Shown: positions 9,034-18,229, counted from the stretch's first letter. The stretch is DNA of 64,000 nt from Haemophilus influenzae (GCA_923172585.1 OV298644.1:186976-250975); one strand, 5' to 3'. The notes: a model not told the origin generated them from the letters alone. Program-made: numbers and translations.

Positions 9034-9621
9034 ATGCGTCTTTGCGATACTGATATTGAACGCTATCTCGATGATGGCATTATTTCTTTAACACCACGTC
9101 CAAACAATGACAAAATCAACGGTGCGACAATTGATGTTCGCTTGGGTAATTATTTGCATGTATTTCGTGAACACTCTGCACCTTTCATTGATTTAAGTGG
9201 TCCAAAAGAAGAATTATCAGCTCAGCTAGAATCGGTAATGAGCGATGAAATTATTATCCCAGAGGGGGAAGCATTTTTCTTACATCCTGGTACTTTAGCC
9301 TTAGCAACCACACTTGAATCAGTGAAATTACCAGCCAATATTATCGATTGGTTAGATGGTCGTTCTTCTTTAGCTCGTTTAGGCTTAATGGTACACGTCA
9401 CCGCACACCGTATTGATCCAGGTTGGGAAGGAAAAATCGTGCTGGAATATTATAATTCAGGGAAATTACCATTAGCATTACGCCCAAATATGGTAATTGG
9501 TGCGTTAAGTTTTGAAGTATTAAGTGGCGAAGCAAAACGACCATACAGTAGCCGCAAAGATGCAAAATATAAAAATCAACAAAGTGCAGTAACCAGTCGT
9601 ATTGACGAAGACAAGGAATAA
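9034..9621 (+). CDS. dcd: dCTP deaminase
   Basis: Converts dCTP to dUTP, feeding thymidylate synthesis. The 195-residue protein has the usual [15 protein letters not shown] start, [12 protein letters not shown], and the active-site segment [30 protein letters not shown], which includes the catalytic Glu and the SSLARLG phosphate-binding stretch. Length fits the family (193-195). It sits between udk and the AsmA-like gene, the same grouping as in enterobacteria. Confidence 0.96.
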   Translation: MRLCDTDIERYLDDGIISLTPRPNNDKINGATIDVRLGNYLHVFREHSAPFIDLSGPKEELSAQLESVMSDEIIIPEGEAFFLHPGTLALATTLESVKLPANIIDWLDGRSSLARLGLMVHVTAHRIDPGWEGKIVLEYYNSGKLPLALRPNMVIGALSFEVLSGEAKRPYSSRKDAKYKNQQSAVTSRIDEDKE

Positions 9622-9624
9622 TCA

Positions 9625-10800
9625 ATGAAAAAGTTCGTACTTATCGTAGGGATCGTCTTTTTGGCGATCTTTTCTTTTTTATATATTCAACTTTACCGCG
9701 TGCAAAGTGCTATTAATGAACAACTGGCACAACAAAACATTGCCGTTCAGTCAATCAATTTATCATTATTTTCTCCCGCACTTTCCCTTGAAAATATAAA
9801 AACTACGCAATTTTCAGCTCAAAAAATTGAAGCTAAATTTAGTTTTTTACCTCTTTTGTATGGAAACGCAGCACTTCATTCACTGAATATTCAACAGCTC
9901 AAATTAACTCAAAACACACAAAATCCTGCCAATGTATCGATAGAGGTTTCGCCTTTTTCATTAAAACAGCTTTTATCAAAAAAAGTAATATTAAATGGCG
10001 AAAACCATATTCGCATTGAATTTAATAAGCCTATTTATGGAAAAACAAAAACTTTCCATTTTTCTTTCCATAAAGCGAATTTAGACTTCTTAACATCAGA
10101 ATCAACCCTACTTCAATTTGTAGATGCAAACCTAAATAATCAGCCTATCGGTTATATTGAAACTCACACAGCCCACCAACAAATAGTGACTTATATAAAA
10201 CCACAATGCGATAACGATTGTTTAGCTGTATTGAAATATCAACAAATAGACAATCAAAGTGCGGTAAATTTTTCAGGTAAATATTTCCCTGTTCAACGCT
10301 TATTCGCACTATTAAATTTGCCAGAAATGTTAAGTGGACACGCCGATTTTGATCTTGATTTCAGCTTTTCATCTTCCTCGCTTATTCAAGGCAAATTAAA
10401 TTTTTTAGCGCAAAATGGCGAAATTCTTGGTGTGAATTTATTGGATATGGTAGCGCAATATTTCCCGATTAATTACAACAATGATCTGTTACAAAACAAA
10501 GAATTAAACACTCGCTTTGAACAATTTTACTTACAATTATTCCTCCAACAAAATCAACTCATTGCTGAAAAAATCGAATTAAAAACGCCCGCACTTTTGG
10601 GGCAAGGAAAAGGCATCATTGATTTAAATCGAATGGAATGCAATGTGGATATTAATTTAAATTCTACGGATCAACGCTATCAAAATTTAACCCTGCCAAT
10701 CAATTTTTTTGGTAACTGCAATTCTCCACAATACAAAATTAATTTTACGAAGAAATTCCGCCATCAATTAATTGATGCGATTAAAGAAAAGTTACGTTAA
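9625..10800 (+). CDS. AsmA-like inner-membrane-anchored protein
   Basis: A 391-residue protein with one N-terminal membrane anchor (about residues 4-23) and a long beta-rich periplasmic part rich in N, Q and S. The udk-dcd neighbourhood and the C-terminal pattern (GKGIIDLNRMECNVDINLN) point to the AsmA family, whose members are thought to bridge the periplasm in lipid transport. It is shorter than E. coli AsmA (about 617) and diverged. The start follows AAGGA by a few bases. Its stop TAA overlaps the ATG of the next gene by one base, indicating translational coupling. Confidence 0.7.
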   Translation: MKKFVLIVGIVFLAIFSFLYIQLYRVQSAINEQLAQQNIAVQSINLSLFSPALSLENIKTTQFSAQKIEAKFSFLPLLYGNAALHSLNIQQLKLTQNTQNPANVSIEVSPFSLKQLLSKKVILNGENHIRIEFNKPIYGKTKTFHFSFHKANLDFLTSESTLLQFVDANLNNQPIGYIETHTAHQQIVTYIKPQCDNDCLAVLKYQQIDNQSAVNFSGKYFPVQRLFALLNLPEMLSGHADFDLDFSFSSSSLIQGKLNFLAQNGEILGVNLLDMVAQYFPINYNNDLLQNKELNTRFEQFYLQLFLQQNQLIAEKIELKTPALLGQGKGIIDLNRMECNVDINLNSTDQRYQNLTLPINFFGNCNSPQYKINFTKKFRHQLIDAIKEKLR

Positions 10801-12008
10801 TGTCGTTATATTTAAAAGCTGAAAAAATCCAATCATGGCGCGTGCTTATTATGGCTTGCGCAGGATTTATTTTTAATACTACAGAATTTGTACCCGTTGC
10901 AATGTTAAGCGATATTGCACAAAGTTTTGATATGCAAACTGCTGATACTGGTTTAATGATGACAGTTTATGCTTGGACGGTGCTAATTATGTCTTTGCCT
11001 GCGATGCTTGCCACGGGCAATATGGAACGTAAAAGCCTGCTTATTAAACTTTTCATTATATTTATCGTTGGGCATATTTTATCGGTCATTGCATGGAATT
11101 TCTGGATATTACTTCTCGCTCGAATGTGTATTGCATTAGCACATTCGGTGTTTTGGTCAATTACTGCCTCACTTGTGATGCGCATCTCACCTAAACACAA
11201 GAAAACTCAAGCATTAGGAATGCTCGCTATTGGCACCGCACTTGCCACCATCTTAGGCTTACCGATTGGACGAATTGTCGGACAGCTCGTCGGTTGGCGG
11301 GTCACTTTTGGCATTATTGCGGTACTGGCATTATCCATCATGTTTTTAATTATTCGATTATTGCCAAATTTACCCAGTAAAAATGCTGGCTCTATTGCAA
11401 GTTTACCCTTGCTTGCTAAACGTCCATTATTACTTTGGCTTTATGTAACAACGGCAATCGTCATTTCAGCACACTTTACTGCTTATACCTATATCGAACC
11501 ATTTATGATTGATGTAGGGCATTTAGATCCAAATTTTGCCACGGCTGTATTATTAGTTTTTGGTTTCTCAGGTATTGCCGCAAGCCTATTATTTAACAGA
11601 TTATACCGATTTGCTCCCACAAAATTTATTGTTGTTTCAATGGGTTTATTAATGTTCTCTCTATTGCTCCTGTTATTTTCAACTGAAGCAATAATAGCAA
11701 TGTTCAGCCTTGTGTTTATTTGGGGGATTGGCATTTCTTGTATCGGACTATCTCTACAAATGCGCGTACTAAAACTTGCGCCAGATGCAACCGATGTTGC
11801 CACAGCTATTTACTCGGGAATTTTCAATGCAGGAATTGGCGCAGGCGCATTATTTGGAAACCTTGCGACAACCTATTTAGGATTAAATGAAATTGGTTAT
11901 ACAGGCGCAACATTAGGTTTAATCGGTCTCATTATTTTTATTACAACGCACTTAAAATATCGCCATACCTTTCTTCTACAAAACAATAAAAAAATAACCG
12001 CACTTTAG
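10800..12008 (+). CDS. MFS transporter, sugar-efflux (SotB/YdeA) type
   Basis: A 402-residue protein with about twelve membrane segments and the major facilitator fold. The N-terminal FNTTEFVPVAMLSDIAQSF is typical of the drug/arabinose efflux group that includes SotB (YdeA). The MerR-like GMER loop between segments 2 and 3 and the PIGRIVGQ motif-C-like stretch after segment 5 fit drug:H+ antiporters. Substrate is unknown; sugar or drug efflux are both possible. It overlaps the preceding gene by one base and ends in an uptake-sequence terminator. Confidence 0.8.
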   Translation: MSLYLKAEKIQSWRVLIMACAGFIFNTTEFVPVAMLSDIAQSFDMQTADTGLMMTVYAWTVLIMSLPAMLATGNMERKSLLIKLFIIFIVGHILSVIAWNFWILLLARMCIALAHSVFWSITASLVMRISPKHKKTQALGMLAIGTALATILGLPIGRIVGQLVGWRVTFGIIAVLALSIMFLIIRLLPNLPSKNAGSIASLPLLAKRPLLLWLYVTTAIVISAHFTAYTYIEPFMIDVGHLDPNFATAVLLVFGFSGIAASLLFNRLYRFAPTKFIVVSMGLLMFSLLLLLFSTEAIIAMFSLVFIWGIGISCIGLSLQMRVLKLAPDATDVATAIYSGIFNAGIGAGALFGNLATTYLGLNEIGYTGATLGLIGLIIFITTHLKYRHTFLLQNNKKITAL

Positions 12009-12037
12009 TTCTCCAAAAGAGTTTTAAAAGTGCGGTT
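11996..12037. terminator. Uptake-sequence inverted pair between MFS gene and der
   Basis: AACCGCACTTT (11996-12006) and AAAGTGCGGTT (12027-12037) pair over 11 bases around a 20-base loop. The left arm lies in the last codons of the transporter, so it probably serves the two convergent genes. Confidence 0.65.
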
Positions 12038-12067
12038 AAATCTGTCTAAGTTTTATTTATCTTGCGT

Positions 12068-13580
12068 TTAACGTTTCGCTTTCTTAATAAATTTCATCAA
12101 ACGTTTACGTTTACGCAATTGGTTCGGAGTGAGTTTATTTTTGCGTCCTGCAAATGGGTTTGAGCCTTCTTGGAAAAGCAGACGAATCGGTGAACCAATA
12201 ATTTTCAAACTCTTACGATAATAATTAGATAAATAACGTTTATAAGAATCTGGTAGTTTATCCATTTGGTTACCGTGAACTACTATAATCGGCGGATTGT
12301 AACCACCTGGGTGAGCATATTTTAATTTAATGCGACGACCGCCAATCATCGGCGGTTGGTGCTCATCCGTTGCCATTTGCAAAATACGAGTTAAAAGCGA
12401 AGTCGTCATTTTTTGAGTGGCACAAGCATAGGCTTCTTTAATCGAATCAAAAAGATTACCTACACCACTTCCGTGCAAGGCTGAAATAAAATGCACACGA
12501 GCAAAATCAATAAAATCTAAACGACGATCAAGCTCAGATTTCACACGATCTTTCACATATTGATCTAAACCATCCCATTTATTCACGACGATCACCAAAG
12601 AACGCCCTGCATTTAAAATAAAGCCGAGCAAAGATAAATCCTGATCAGAAATATTCTCTCTCGCATCAATAGTCAATAACACAACATTAGCATCTTGAAT
12701 CGCTTGTAAGGTTTTAATCACAGAGAATTTTTCCACTGCCAAATGCACCTTACCACGCTTACGCACACCAGCCGTATCGATCAAAGTATATTGCTGTCCA
12801 TCACGCTCCATTGGAATATAAATACTATCGCGTGTCGTACCTGGCATATCAAAAACCACGACACGATCTTCGCCTAAAATACGATTGGTTAAAGTAGATT
12901 TACCCACATTTGGACGACCTACAATGGCTATTTTGATATTCTTATCTTGTTCTTCTTCAGTCTTCGTCTAACGCATCATCAATTAATGCCGTATCTTCTT
13001 CTGAATCAAAATCGAATTCTTGTTCCCATTCGTCTTGTTCTTCCTCAGAAGTGCGGTCATTTTCATCAGAGTTTTCCATTTGTTCCGCAAAAGGCGCAAG
13101 GACTTGTTCCATTAACTGAGTGACACCACGGCCTTGTGAGGCTGCGATTTGCTCAATTTCTCCTAAACCTAACTGATAAAATTCAGCACAATGAGAATCC
13201 GCATCAATACCATCGGTTTTATTTGCCACCACCACAGTAATTTTGTTTTGACGTTGGCGTAAATAATTAGCAATACCAATATCAGCTGCCGTTAAACCCG
13301 CTCGCGCATCCACAAGGAAAAGAACAATATCCGCTTCATCAATAGCAAGCAAAGATTGCTCCGCCATTTTTTCTTCTACGCCCTCTTCCGTTCCATCAAT
13401 ACCGCCAGTATCAATAACAATAAAATCATAGCCAGCAATATGTGCGTGACCATATTTTCTATCACGAGTTAAACCTGGAAAATCAGCGACTAACGCATCT
13501 CTTGTACGAGTAAGGCGATTAAATAATGTGGATTTTCCCACATTTGGGCGACCAACAAGGGCGACGACTGGAGTTGCCAT
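12068..13580 (-). pseudogene. der: Ribosome-assembly GTPase Der (EngA), frameshifted in the linker
   Basis: Der has two tandem GTPase domains and acts in 50S subunit assembly; it is essential in bacteria tested. Both domains are complete: [12 protein letters not shown] with NKTD in the first, and a second [12 protein letters not shown] with NKWDG, followed by the KH-like C-terminal domain ([10 protein letters not shown]). Between them the frame changes after GACGAAGAC: one extra base near 12959 separates ALDED from [17 protein letters not shown]. Removing it restores a protein of about 504 residues, the expected length. A lesion in such a gene is most likely an assembly error, as all other residues are conserved. 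Confidence 0.9.
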
Positions 13581-13665
13581 AAAAAATCTCTTATTTTGTC
13601 AAAAATGGCGGCTATTATATCGAAAGTTAAAGGATTGGTAAAAAATGATTTCATAAAGAAAAGAA

Positions 13666-13693
13666 AAAGCCACAGATACAATCCTATGGCTTT
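13666..13693 (-). terminator. Terminator downstream of the Sib-like antisense RNA
   Basis: On the minus strand AAAGCCA and TGGCTTT pair (13687-13693 with 13666-13672) and are followed by TTTTTCTTTTC. It lies beyond the antisense RNA and upstream of der, so it would stop leftward read-through. Confidence 0.55.
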
Positions 13694-13726
13694 CTAAATA
13701 CTGTTTATTTATCTATAACTTAACGT

Positions 13727-13732
13727 TATAAT
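13727..13732 (+). promoter_or_regulatory. Candidate -10 box for the Ibs-like mRNA
   Basis: A consensus TATAAT lies 72 bases before the small ORF, with only a weak TTTATT-like -35 at 13704-13709. Transcription would begin at the base of the hairpin at 13736-13766, giving a structured leader. Confidence 0.4.
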
Positions 13733-13735
13733 AAT

Positions 13736-13900
13736 CTCGCTTTCAAGAATCCAGCTTGAAAGCGAGTGTTGCGCTTTTTCGCAACGTTTGAAGAGGATAA
13801 GAAAATGATTAAACTCATTATCCTTGTTGTCATTTTATTATTAGTGAGCCTGCCCGCTTACTAATAAGACAACATTCTAGGGAGTAGCCGCTCCCTAGTT
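13736..13900 (-). ncRNA. Sib-like antisense RNA (type I antitoxin candidate)
   Basis: The minus strand has a near-ideal sigma-70 promoter: TTGACA (13930-13935), 17-base spacer, TAAGAT (13907-13912), putting the start near 13900. The RNA would begin with an 8-bp hairpin CTAGGGAG/CTCCCTAG (13877-13898), then cover the whole 60-base Ibs-like ORF and its ribosome site. Next comes a GTTGCG/CGCAAC hairpin (13768-13785), and it ends at a 12-bp hairpin CTCGCTTTCAAG/CTTGAAAGCGAG (13736-13766) followed by ATTATTAT. E. coli Sib RNAs have the same plan: a 5' GGGAG-type hairpin, antisense cover of ibs and about 140 nt. The length of about 165 nt is my estimate. Confidence 0.65.
13805..13864 (+). CDS. Ibs-like small hydrophobic peptide (type I toxin candidate)
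   Basis: A 19-codon ORF encodes MIKLIILVVILLLVSLPAY. E. coli IbsC is also 19 residues (MMRLVIILIVLLLISFSAY as I recall it). Both have a charged third residue, an unbroken Ile/Leu/Val core, an LLLxS step and a terminal Ala-Tyr. Such peptides insert in the inner membrane and depolarise it when expressed without antitoxin. An AGAGGA ribosome site sits 6-7 bases before the ATG, far stronger than chance. The complementary strand has a strong promoter and hairpins for an antisense RNA. It lies in a 416-base gap between der and tandem tRNA-Asp genes. Toxicity is inferred from the family, not seen. Confidence 0.7.
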   Translation: MIKLIILVVILLLVSLPAY

Positions 13901-13906
13901 CTTCAA

Positions 13907-13935
13907 ATCTTAAAAGTTTACTTTATTTTTGTCAA
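13907..13935 (-). promoter_or_regulatory. Promoter of the Sib-like antisense RNA
   Basis: TTGACA, exactly 17 bases, then TAAGAT on the minus strand. It directly follows the tRNA-Asp terminator (13957-13978), which isolates it from upstream transcription. Confidence 0.7.
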
Positions 13936-13956
13936 GGATGAATAAATTTCAGATAC

Positions 13957-13978
13957 AAAAAAAGCACCCTTAGGTGCT
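13957..13978 (-). terminator. Terminator of the tRNA-Asp pair
   Basis: On the minus strand AGCACC and GGTGCT pair around a TAAG loop and are followed by seven T's. Confidence 0.85.
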
Positions 13979-13996
13979 ATCTTTATTTGTCTTAAT

Positions 13997-14073
13997 TGGC
14001 GGAATGGACGGGACTCGAACCCGCGACCCCCTGCGTGACAGGCAGGTATTCTAACCAGCTGAACTACCACTCC
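13997..14073 (-). tRNA. tRNA-Asp (GTC), copy 1
   Basis: A 77-base tRNA with anticodon GTC in CCTGCCTGTCACGCAGG, intact D and T arms (GGGTTCGAGTCCC) and encoded CCA. It is identical to the copy exactly 100 bases away. Confidence 0.96.
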
Positions 14074-14096
14074 GAGATAAGACATTAATTTTAAAT

Positions 14097-14173
14097 TGGC
14101 GGAATGGACGGGACTCGAACCCGCGACCCCCTGCGTGACAGGCAGGTATTCTAACCAGCTGAACTACCACTCC
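14097..14173 (-). tRNA. tRNA-Asp (GTC), copy 2
   Basis: Identical in all 77 bases to the neighbouring tRNA-Asp. The pair is co-transcribed leftward, separated by 23 bases, and ends at the hairpin at 13957-13978. Confidence 0.96.
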
Positions 14174-14260
14174 GCTAAGTGGTGCGTATCTTAATGATGA
14201 ACACAAATCTCGTCAATCTTTTTTTATTAAATTTTACTTACCTGCTTAAATTCCAAACGA

Positions 14261-15028
14261 TTAATGCACATTATTATTGCCAAAGCGTTTATCCCAAAGA
14301 CAATTATTTCCACTTTTTTTATTAATTATCTTTAATAATTCTAAATGCGCTTGTAACTCATCATTAGTAGGTTGAAGTAATTTTAAATTGTGCGAAAAAT
14401 CTACCGCACTTTTTATTTCTTCCGCCGTTTTTTCTTGCATAACACGGATAACTCCAGACTCAACAGATTCTTCATCGAATAAATTTGTTTGTCCCCCCGT
14501 CATCATCAAATAAACATCCGCCAAGATCTCGGCATCCAGTAACGCACCGTGCAAAGTACGTTTGCTATTATCAATACCTAAACGATCACAAAGTGCGTCC
14601 AAATTATTACGTTTTCCAGGATACATCTGACGCGCCATTTGTAGCGTATCTGTCACCAAACAAATATCGTTAGTTTTCACATTGAGGTTGAGTTTACGAA
14701 ATTCATAATCCATAAATCCAACGTCAAAGGGGGCATTGTGAATAAGCAATTCCGCACCATTAATATAATCCAAAAAATCTTGGGCAACCTCTTTGAATTC
14801 AGGTTTATCCGCTAACATTTCATCAGTAATACCATGAACTTTAATCGCATCAGGATCAACGGGGCGATCTGGCTTAATGTAAATATGGAAATTATTACCT
14901 GTGTAACGACGATTTATTAATTCAACTGCACCAATTTCAATAATGCAGTGTCCTTCATAATGCGCGCCAAGCTGATTCATACCTGTAGTTTCAGTATCTA
15001 ATACAATTTGGCGATTGGGATTAATCAT
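14261..15028 (-). CDS. dnaQ: DNA polymerase III epsilon subunit (proofreading exonuclease)
   Basis: The 3'-5' exonuclease that proofreads for replicative polymerase III. The 255-residue protein has ExoI (VLDTETTGM, catalytic Asp and Glu at about 11 and 13), ExoII ([15 protein letters not shown]) and ExoIII ([15 protein letters not shown], with His and Asp of the DEDDh class). The C-terminal tail that binds the alpha subunit is present but diverged. It is divergent from rnhA with 60 bases between starts, the same pairing as in E. coli. Confidence 0.97.
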   Translation of the reverse strand: MINPNRQIVLDTETTGMNQLGAHYEGHCIIEIGAVELINRRYTGNNFHIYIKPDRPVDPDAIKVHGITDEMLADKPEFKEVAQDFLDYINGAELLIHNAPFDVGFMDYEFRKLNLNVKTNDICLVTDTLQMARQMYPGKRNNLDALCDRLGIDNSKRTLHGALLDAEILADVYLMMTGGQTNLFDEESVESGVIRVMQEKTAEEIKSAVDFSHNLKLLQPTNDELQAHLELLKIINKKSGNNCLWDKRFGNNNVH

Positions 15029-15088
15029 TTGTTCAACCTATCTCTTTCCATTAAAATACTTGCCATTCTACACAACAACCTTTTTGTT

Positions 15089-15598
15089 ATGCAAAAACAG
15101 ATTGAAATTTTTACTGATGGATCTTGCTTAGGTAATCCTGGAGCAGGGGGAATTGGCGCCGTATTACGCTATAAACAGCATGAAAAAATGCTCTCCAAAG
15201 GCTATTTCAAAACCACCAATAATCGAATGGAATTACGCGCTGTCATTGAAGCATTAAATACATTAAAAGAACCTTGTTTAATCACGCTTTATAGTGATAG
15301 CCAATATATGAAAAACGGCATAACAAAATGGATCTTTAACTGGAAAAAAAATAATTGGAAAGCAAGTTCTGGAAAGCCTGTAAAAAACCAAGATTTATGG
15401 ATAGCCTTAGATGAATCTATCCAACGTCATAAAATTAATTGGCAATGGGTAAAAGGTCATGCAGGACACAGAGAAAATGAAATTTGCGATGAATTAGCAA
15501 AAAAAGGGGCAGAAAATCCGACATTGGAAGATATGGGGTACATAAAGAATAATACAACTGATATAACGTCATATTTTTCGATACCTAAAAATATTTAA
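15089..15598 (+). CDS. rnhA: Ribonuclease HI
   Basis: Cleaves RNA in RNA:DNA hybrids, removing primers and R-loops. Catalytic residues are visible: Asp in [13 protein letters not shown], Glu in [13 protein letters not shown], Asp in [12 protein letters not shown], and Asp in [12 protein letters not shown]. The frame is open back to 15008, but [11 protein letters not shown] at 15089 is the family start. The C-terminus after LEDMGY is about 15 residues longer than typical Haemophilus RnhA (about 154) and reads into non-conserved sequence, suggesting a one-base shift near 15543; this should not affect the active site. Confidence 0.94.
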   Translation: MQKQIEIFTDGSCLGNPGAGGIGAVLRYKQHEKMLSKGYFKTTNNRMELRAVIEALNTLKEPCLITLYSDSQYMKNGITKWIFNWKKNNWKASSGKPVKNQDLWIALDESIQRHKINWQWVKGHAGHRENEICDELAKKGAENPTLEDMGYIKNNTTDITSYFSIPKNI

Positions 15599-15649
15599 TA
15601 ATACTTAAACCTAAAACAGAATAAAAAATAATCAAATTCATTTAAAAAA

Positions 15650-15720
15650 TGTGATCTCGATCAGATTTCAAGAAAATTAAAATTTTGGAGTATTGACATC
15701 AAAAAATTTTTTTGTAAAGA
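15650..15720 (+). promoter_or_regulatory. ompP2 promoter with CRP-like site
   Basis: TTGACA (15693-15698), a 16-base gap and TAAAGA (15715-15720) form a plausible sigma-70 promoter. Upstream, TGTGATCTCGATCAGA (15650-15665) matches the CRP consensus TGTGA-N6-TCACA in eight of ten positions. Confidence 0.5.
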
Positions 15721-15806
15721 TGCAGCTCGTCCATTTTGGCGATTGGACAATTCTATTGGAGAAAAGTTCAATCATAGATAGTAAACAACCATAAGGAATA
15801 CAAATT

Positions 15807-16887
15807 ATGAAAAAAACACTTGCAGCATTAATCGTTGGTGCATTCGCAGCTTCAGCAGCAAACGCAGCTGTTGTTTATAACAACGAAGGGACTAACGTAG
15901 AATTAGGTGGTCGTTTAAGCATTATCGCAGAACAAAGTAATAGCACTTTAGATGATCAAAAACAGCAACACGGTACATTACGCAATGCAGGTTCACGTTT
16001 CCACATTAAAGCAACTCATAACTTCGGTGATGGTTTCTATGCACAAGGTTATTTAGAAACTCGTTTAGTTTCAGATTATAAAAACGGTTCAGATAACTTC
16101 GGTGATATTACAACCAAATATGCTTATGTTACTTTAGGAAATAAAGCATTCGGTGAGGTAAAACTTGGTCGTGCGAAAACTATTGCTGATGGCATAACAA
16201 GCGCAGAAGATAAAGAATATGGTGTTCTCAACAATAGCAAATATATTCGTACTAATGGTAATACCGTTGGCTACACTTTTAAAGGTATCGATGGTTTAGT
16301 ATTAGGTGCTAATTATTTATTAGCACAACAGCGTGTTCCTGAAAAGGAAAATAATCTTTTTCCTGATAGTGTAGGAGAAGTTTATCCACAAGCAATCAGC
16401 AATGGCGTTCAGGTTGGTGCAAAATATGATGCAAACAACATTATTGCAGGTATTGCTTATGGTCGTACAAACTATGCAGAAGATAATTAATCTAGACTAG
16501 TCATAAACAACAAGTAAACGGTGTCTTTCAACTTTAGGCTATCGTTTTAGTGATTTAGGCTTATTAGTATCTATAGATAGTGGCTATGCAAAAACTAAAA
16601 ACTATGAAGCTAAACACGAAAAACGCTATTTCGTATCTCCAGGTTTCCAATATGAACTAATGGAAGATACTAATGTCTATGGCAACTTCAAATATGAACG
16701 CAATTCTGTAGATCAAGGTAAAAAAACACGTGAACAAGCAGTATTATTCGGTGTAGATCATAAACTTCACAAACAACTATTAACCTATATTGAAGGTGCT
16801 TACGCTAGAACTAAACAACTAACTGGTAAAAGCGTAAAAACTGAAAAAGAAAAATCAGTGGGTGTAGGTTTACGCGTTTACTTCTAA
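15807..16887 (+). pseudogene. ompP2: Outer membrane porin P2, interrupted
   Basis: P2 is the major trimeric porin of H. influenzae. The 5' part encodes a 20-residue signal peptide ending ANA and a mature start [15 protein letters not shown], and the 3' part ends in the outer-membrane signature LRVYF with C-terminal Phe. After [12 protein letters not shown] a TAA (16488-16490) stops translation. Stops occur in all three frames within about 15 bases, and a base is missing near 16525 before [12 protein letters not shown]. The break falls in a region where surface loops vary between strains. With two or more indels repaired the protein would be about 360 residues. A ribosome site AAGGA precedes the start. 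As written, no full porin can be made. Confidence 0.88.
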
Positions 16888-16919
16888 TCATTTGTTAGAA
16901 ATACATTATTAAAAGCAAG

Positions 16920-16944
16920 GCGAATCGAAAGATTCGCTTTTTTT
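16920..16944 (+). terminator. ompP2 terminator
   Basis: GCGAATC-GAAA-GATTCGC followed by seven T's, a strong tetraloop hairpin. Confidence 0.92.
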
Positions 16945-17024
16945 GCTCAAAGTCAAGTTAAAAAATGATTAAGTTAAAAGTGTATAAATATTTAGGCTAT
17001 TTTATAAGTAACAAAATATTAATA

Positions 17025-17054
17025 AAAAATCTGTGATATATATCACAGATTTTT
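17025..17054. terminator. 30-bp perfect palindrome after nagA, CRP-site-like core
   Basis: AAAAATCTGTGATA and its complement form an uninterrupted 30-base palindrome. It can act as a bidirectional terminator for the convergent ompP2 and nagA. Its centre, TGTGATATATATCACA (17032-17047), is also an exact CRP consensus. Confidence 0.6.
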
Positions 17055-17083
17055 AAATCAATTAACTATTTAAGTGTTTACTA

Positions 17084-18229
17084 TTAATTCTCTTTCCACT
17101 TTCCGTTTACTACTGTGCCGATTACTTGGTAATTTGGCGTAAACACGGCTAAGTTTGCTATCTTACCTTTTTCTACCGAACCTAAACGATCATCTATACC
17201 AATTGCTCGTGCAGGATAAAGGTTACTCATTCTAATGGCTTCCGCAAGAGGAATTTCAACATATTCTACCGCATTTTTAATAGATTCCATCATTGTGATT
17301 GATGCCCCTGCAATCGTGCCATTCGCATCATAGCAACGCCCATCTTTGATATAAATTGTTTTTCCTACAAAGGTAAAACTTTCTAGTTCTGGCGGTGCAC
17401 CTGCCGCTGCAATAGAGTCAGTCACAATACAAAGTTTGTCGCTTTTGATTTTTTTATCAATGCGAACATTGCCGTAATTGATATGCACACCATCGACGAT
17501 AATGCCAGTGTAAACATCAGAATCTAATACTGCACCCACTACGCCCATTTCACGTCCAGAACTAATTGGCGACATTGCATTATGCAAGTGAGTCGCAAAA
17601 GTTGCGCCTTTGTGGAATGCGGCTTTAGCCACTTCATAAGTGGCATTAGAATGGCCTACAGAGACAATAATGCCCGCTTTCACAAAATCAGGCGTATAGT
17701 TAATGGTTGGGTTTTCTGCGGCAATGGTCATTTTTGTAATGACATCGCCATTTTGGCAGAGAAAATCTTTCATTTCAGGCGTAATTTCACGAATATATTC
17801 GGGACGGTGTACACCTTTTTTCTCAATGCTGAGATAAGGCCCTTCAATATGTAAACCAAGTGCTTGGTTTTTATGCTTGTTTAAATATTCACGCATAATT
17901 TTTACCGCACTTTTTATATTTTCATCAGGCGCGGTAATAAAAGTGGGAAGGAAACTTGTACAACCTGATTTTAAGTTAGTTTCCTGCATAATTTCCAAGG
18001 TTTCAACGCTAGTTTGGTCGTTAAACATCACGCCACCACAGCCATTTAATTGCAGATCAATAAAACCAGCAGTTAAATTATTACCTTGTAAATCAATGGT
18101 TTTGATACCTGTTTCTAATTCAGCTTGGGGAACCACTGCTTCAATAGTTTCGCTATCAATTACTACCGCATAATCTCGTAGAATTTCGTATTTAGTGTAG
18201 ATCACACTGTTGGTTAATGCGTATTTCAT
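17084..18229 (-). CDS. nagA: N-acetylglucosamine-6-phosphate deacetylase
   Basis: Removes acetate from GlcNAc-6-P to give glucosamine-6-P. The 381-residue amidohydrolase has the typical DLQLNGCGGVMFND N-terminal motif, GLHIEGPYLS with a metal-binding Glu, VGHSNATYEVAKAAF and THLHNAMSP with metal His residues, and the catalytic Asp in IVTDSIAAAGAP. Last gene of the leftward nan/nag operon, 136 bases after nagB. It takes GlcNAc-6-P both from NanE (sialic acid) and from NagK at 57.5 kb. Confidence 0.97.
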   Translation of the reverse strand: MKYALTNSVIYTKYEILRDYAVVIDSETIEAVVPQAELETGIKTIDLQGNNLTAGFIDLQLNGCGGVMFNDQTSVETLEIMQETNLKSGCTSFLPTFITAPDENIKSAVKIMREYLNKHKNQALGLHIEGPYLSIEKKGVHRPEYIREITPEMKDFLCQNGDVITKMTIAAENPTINYTPDFVKAGIIVSVGHSNATYEVAKAAFHKGATFATHLHNAMSPISSGREMGVVGAVLDSDVYTGIIVDGVHINYGNVRIDKKIKSDKLCIVTDSIAAAGAPPELESFTFVGKTIYIKDGRCYDANGTIAGASITMMESIKNAVEYVEIPLAEAIRMSNLYPARAIGIDDRLGSVEKGKIANLAVFTPNYQVIGTVVNGKWKEN

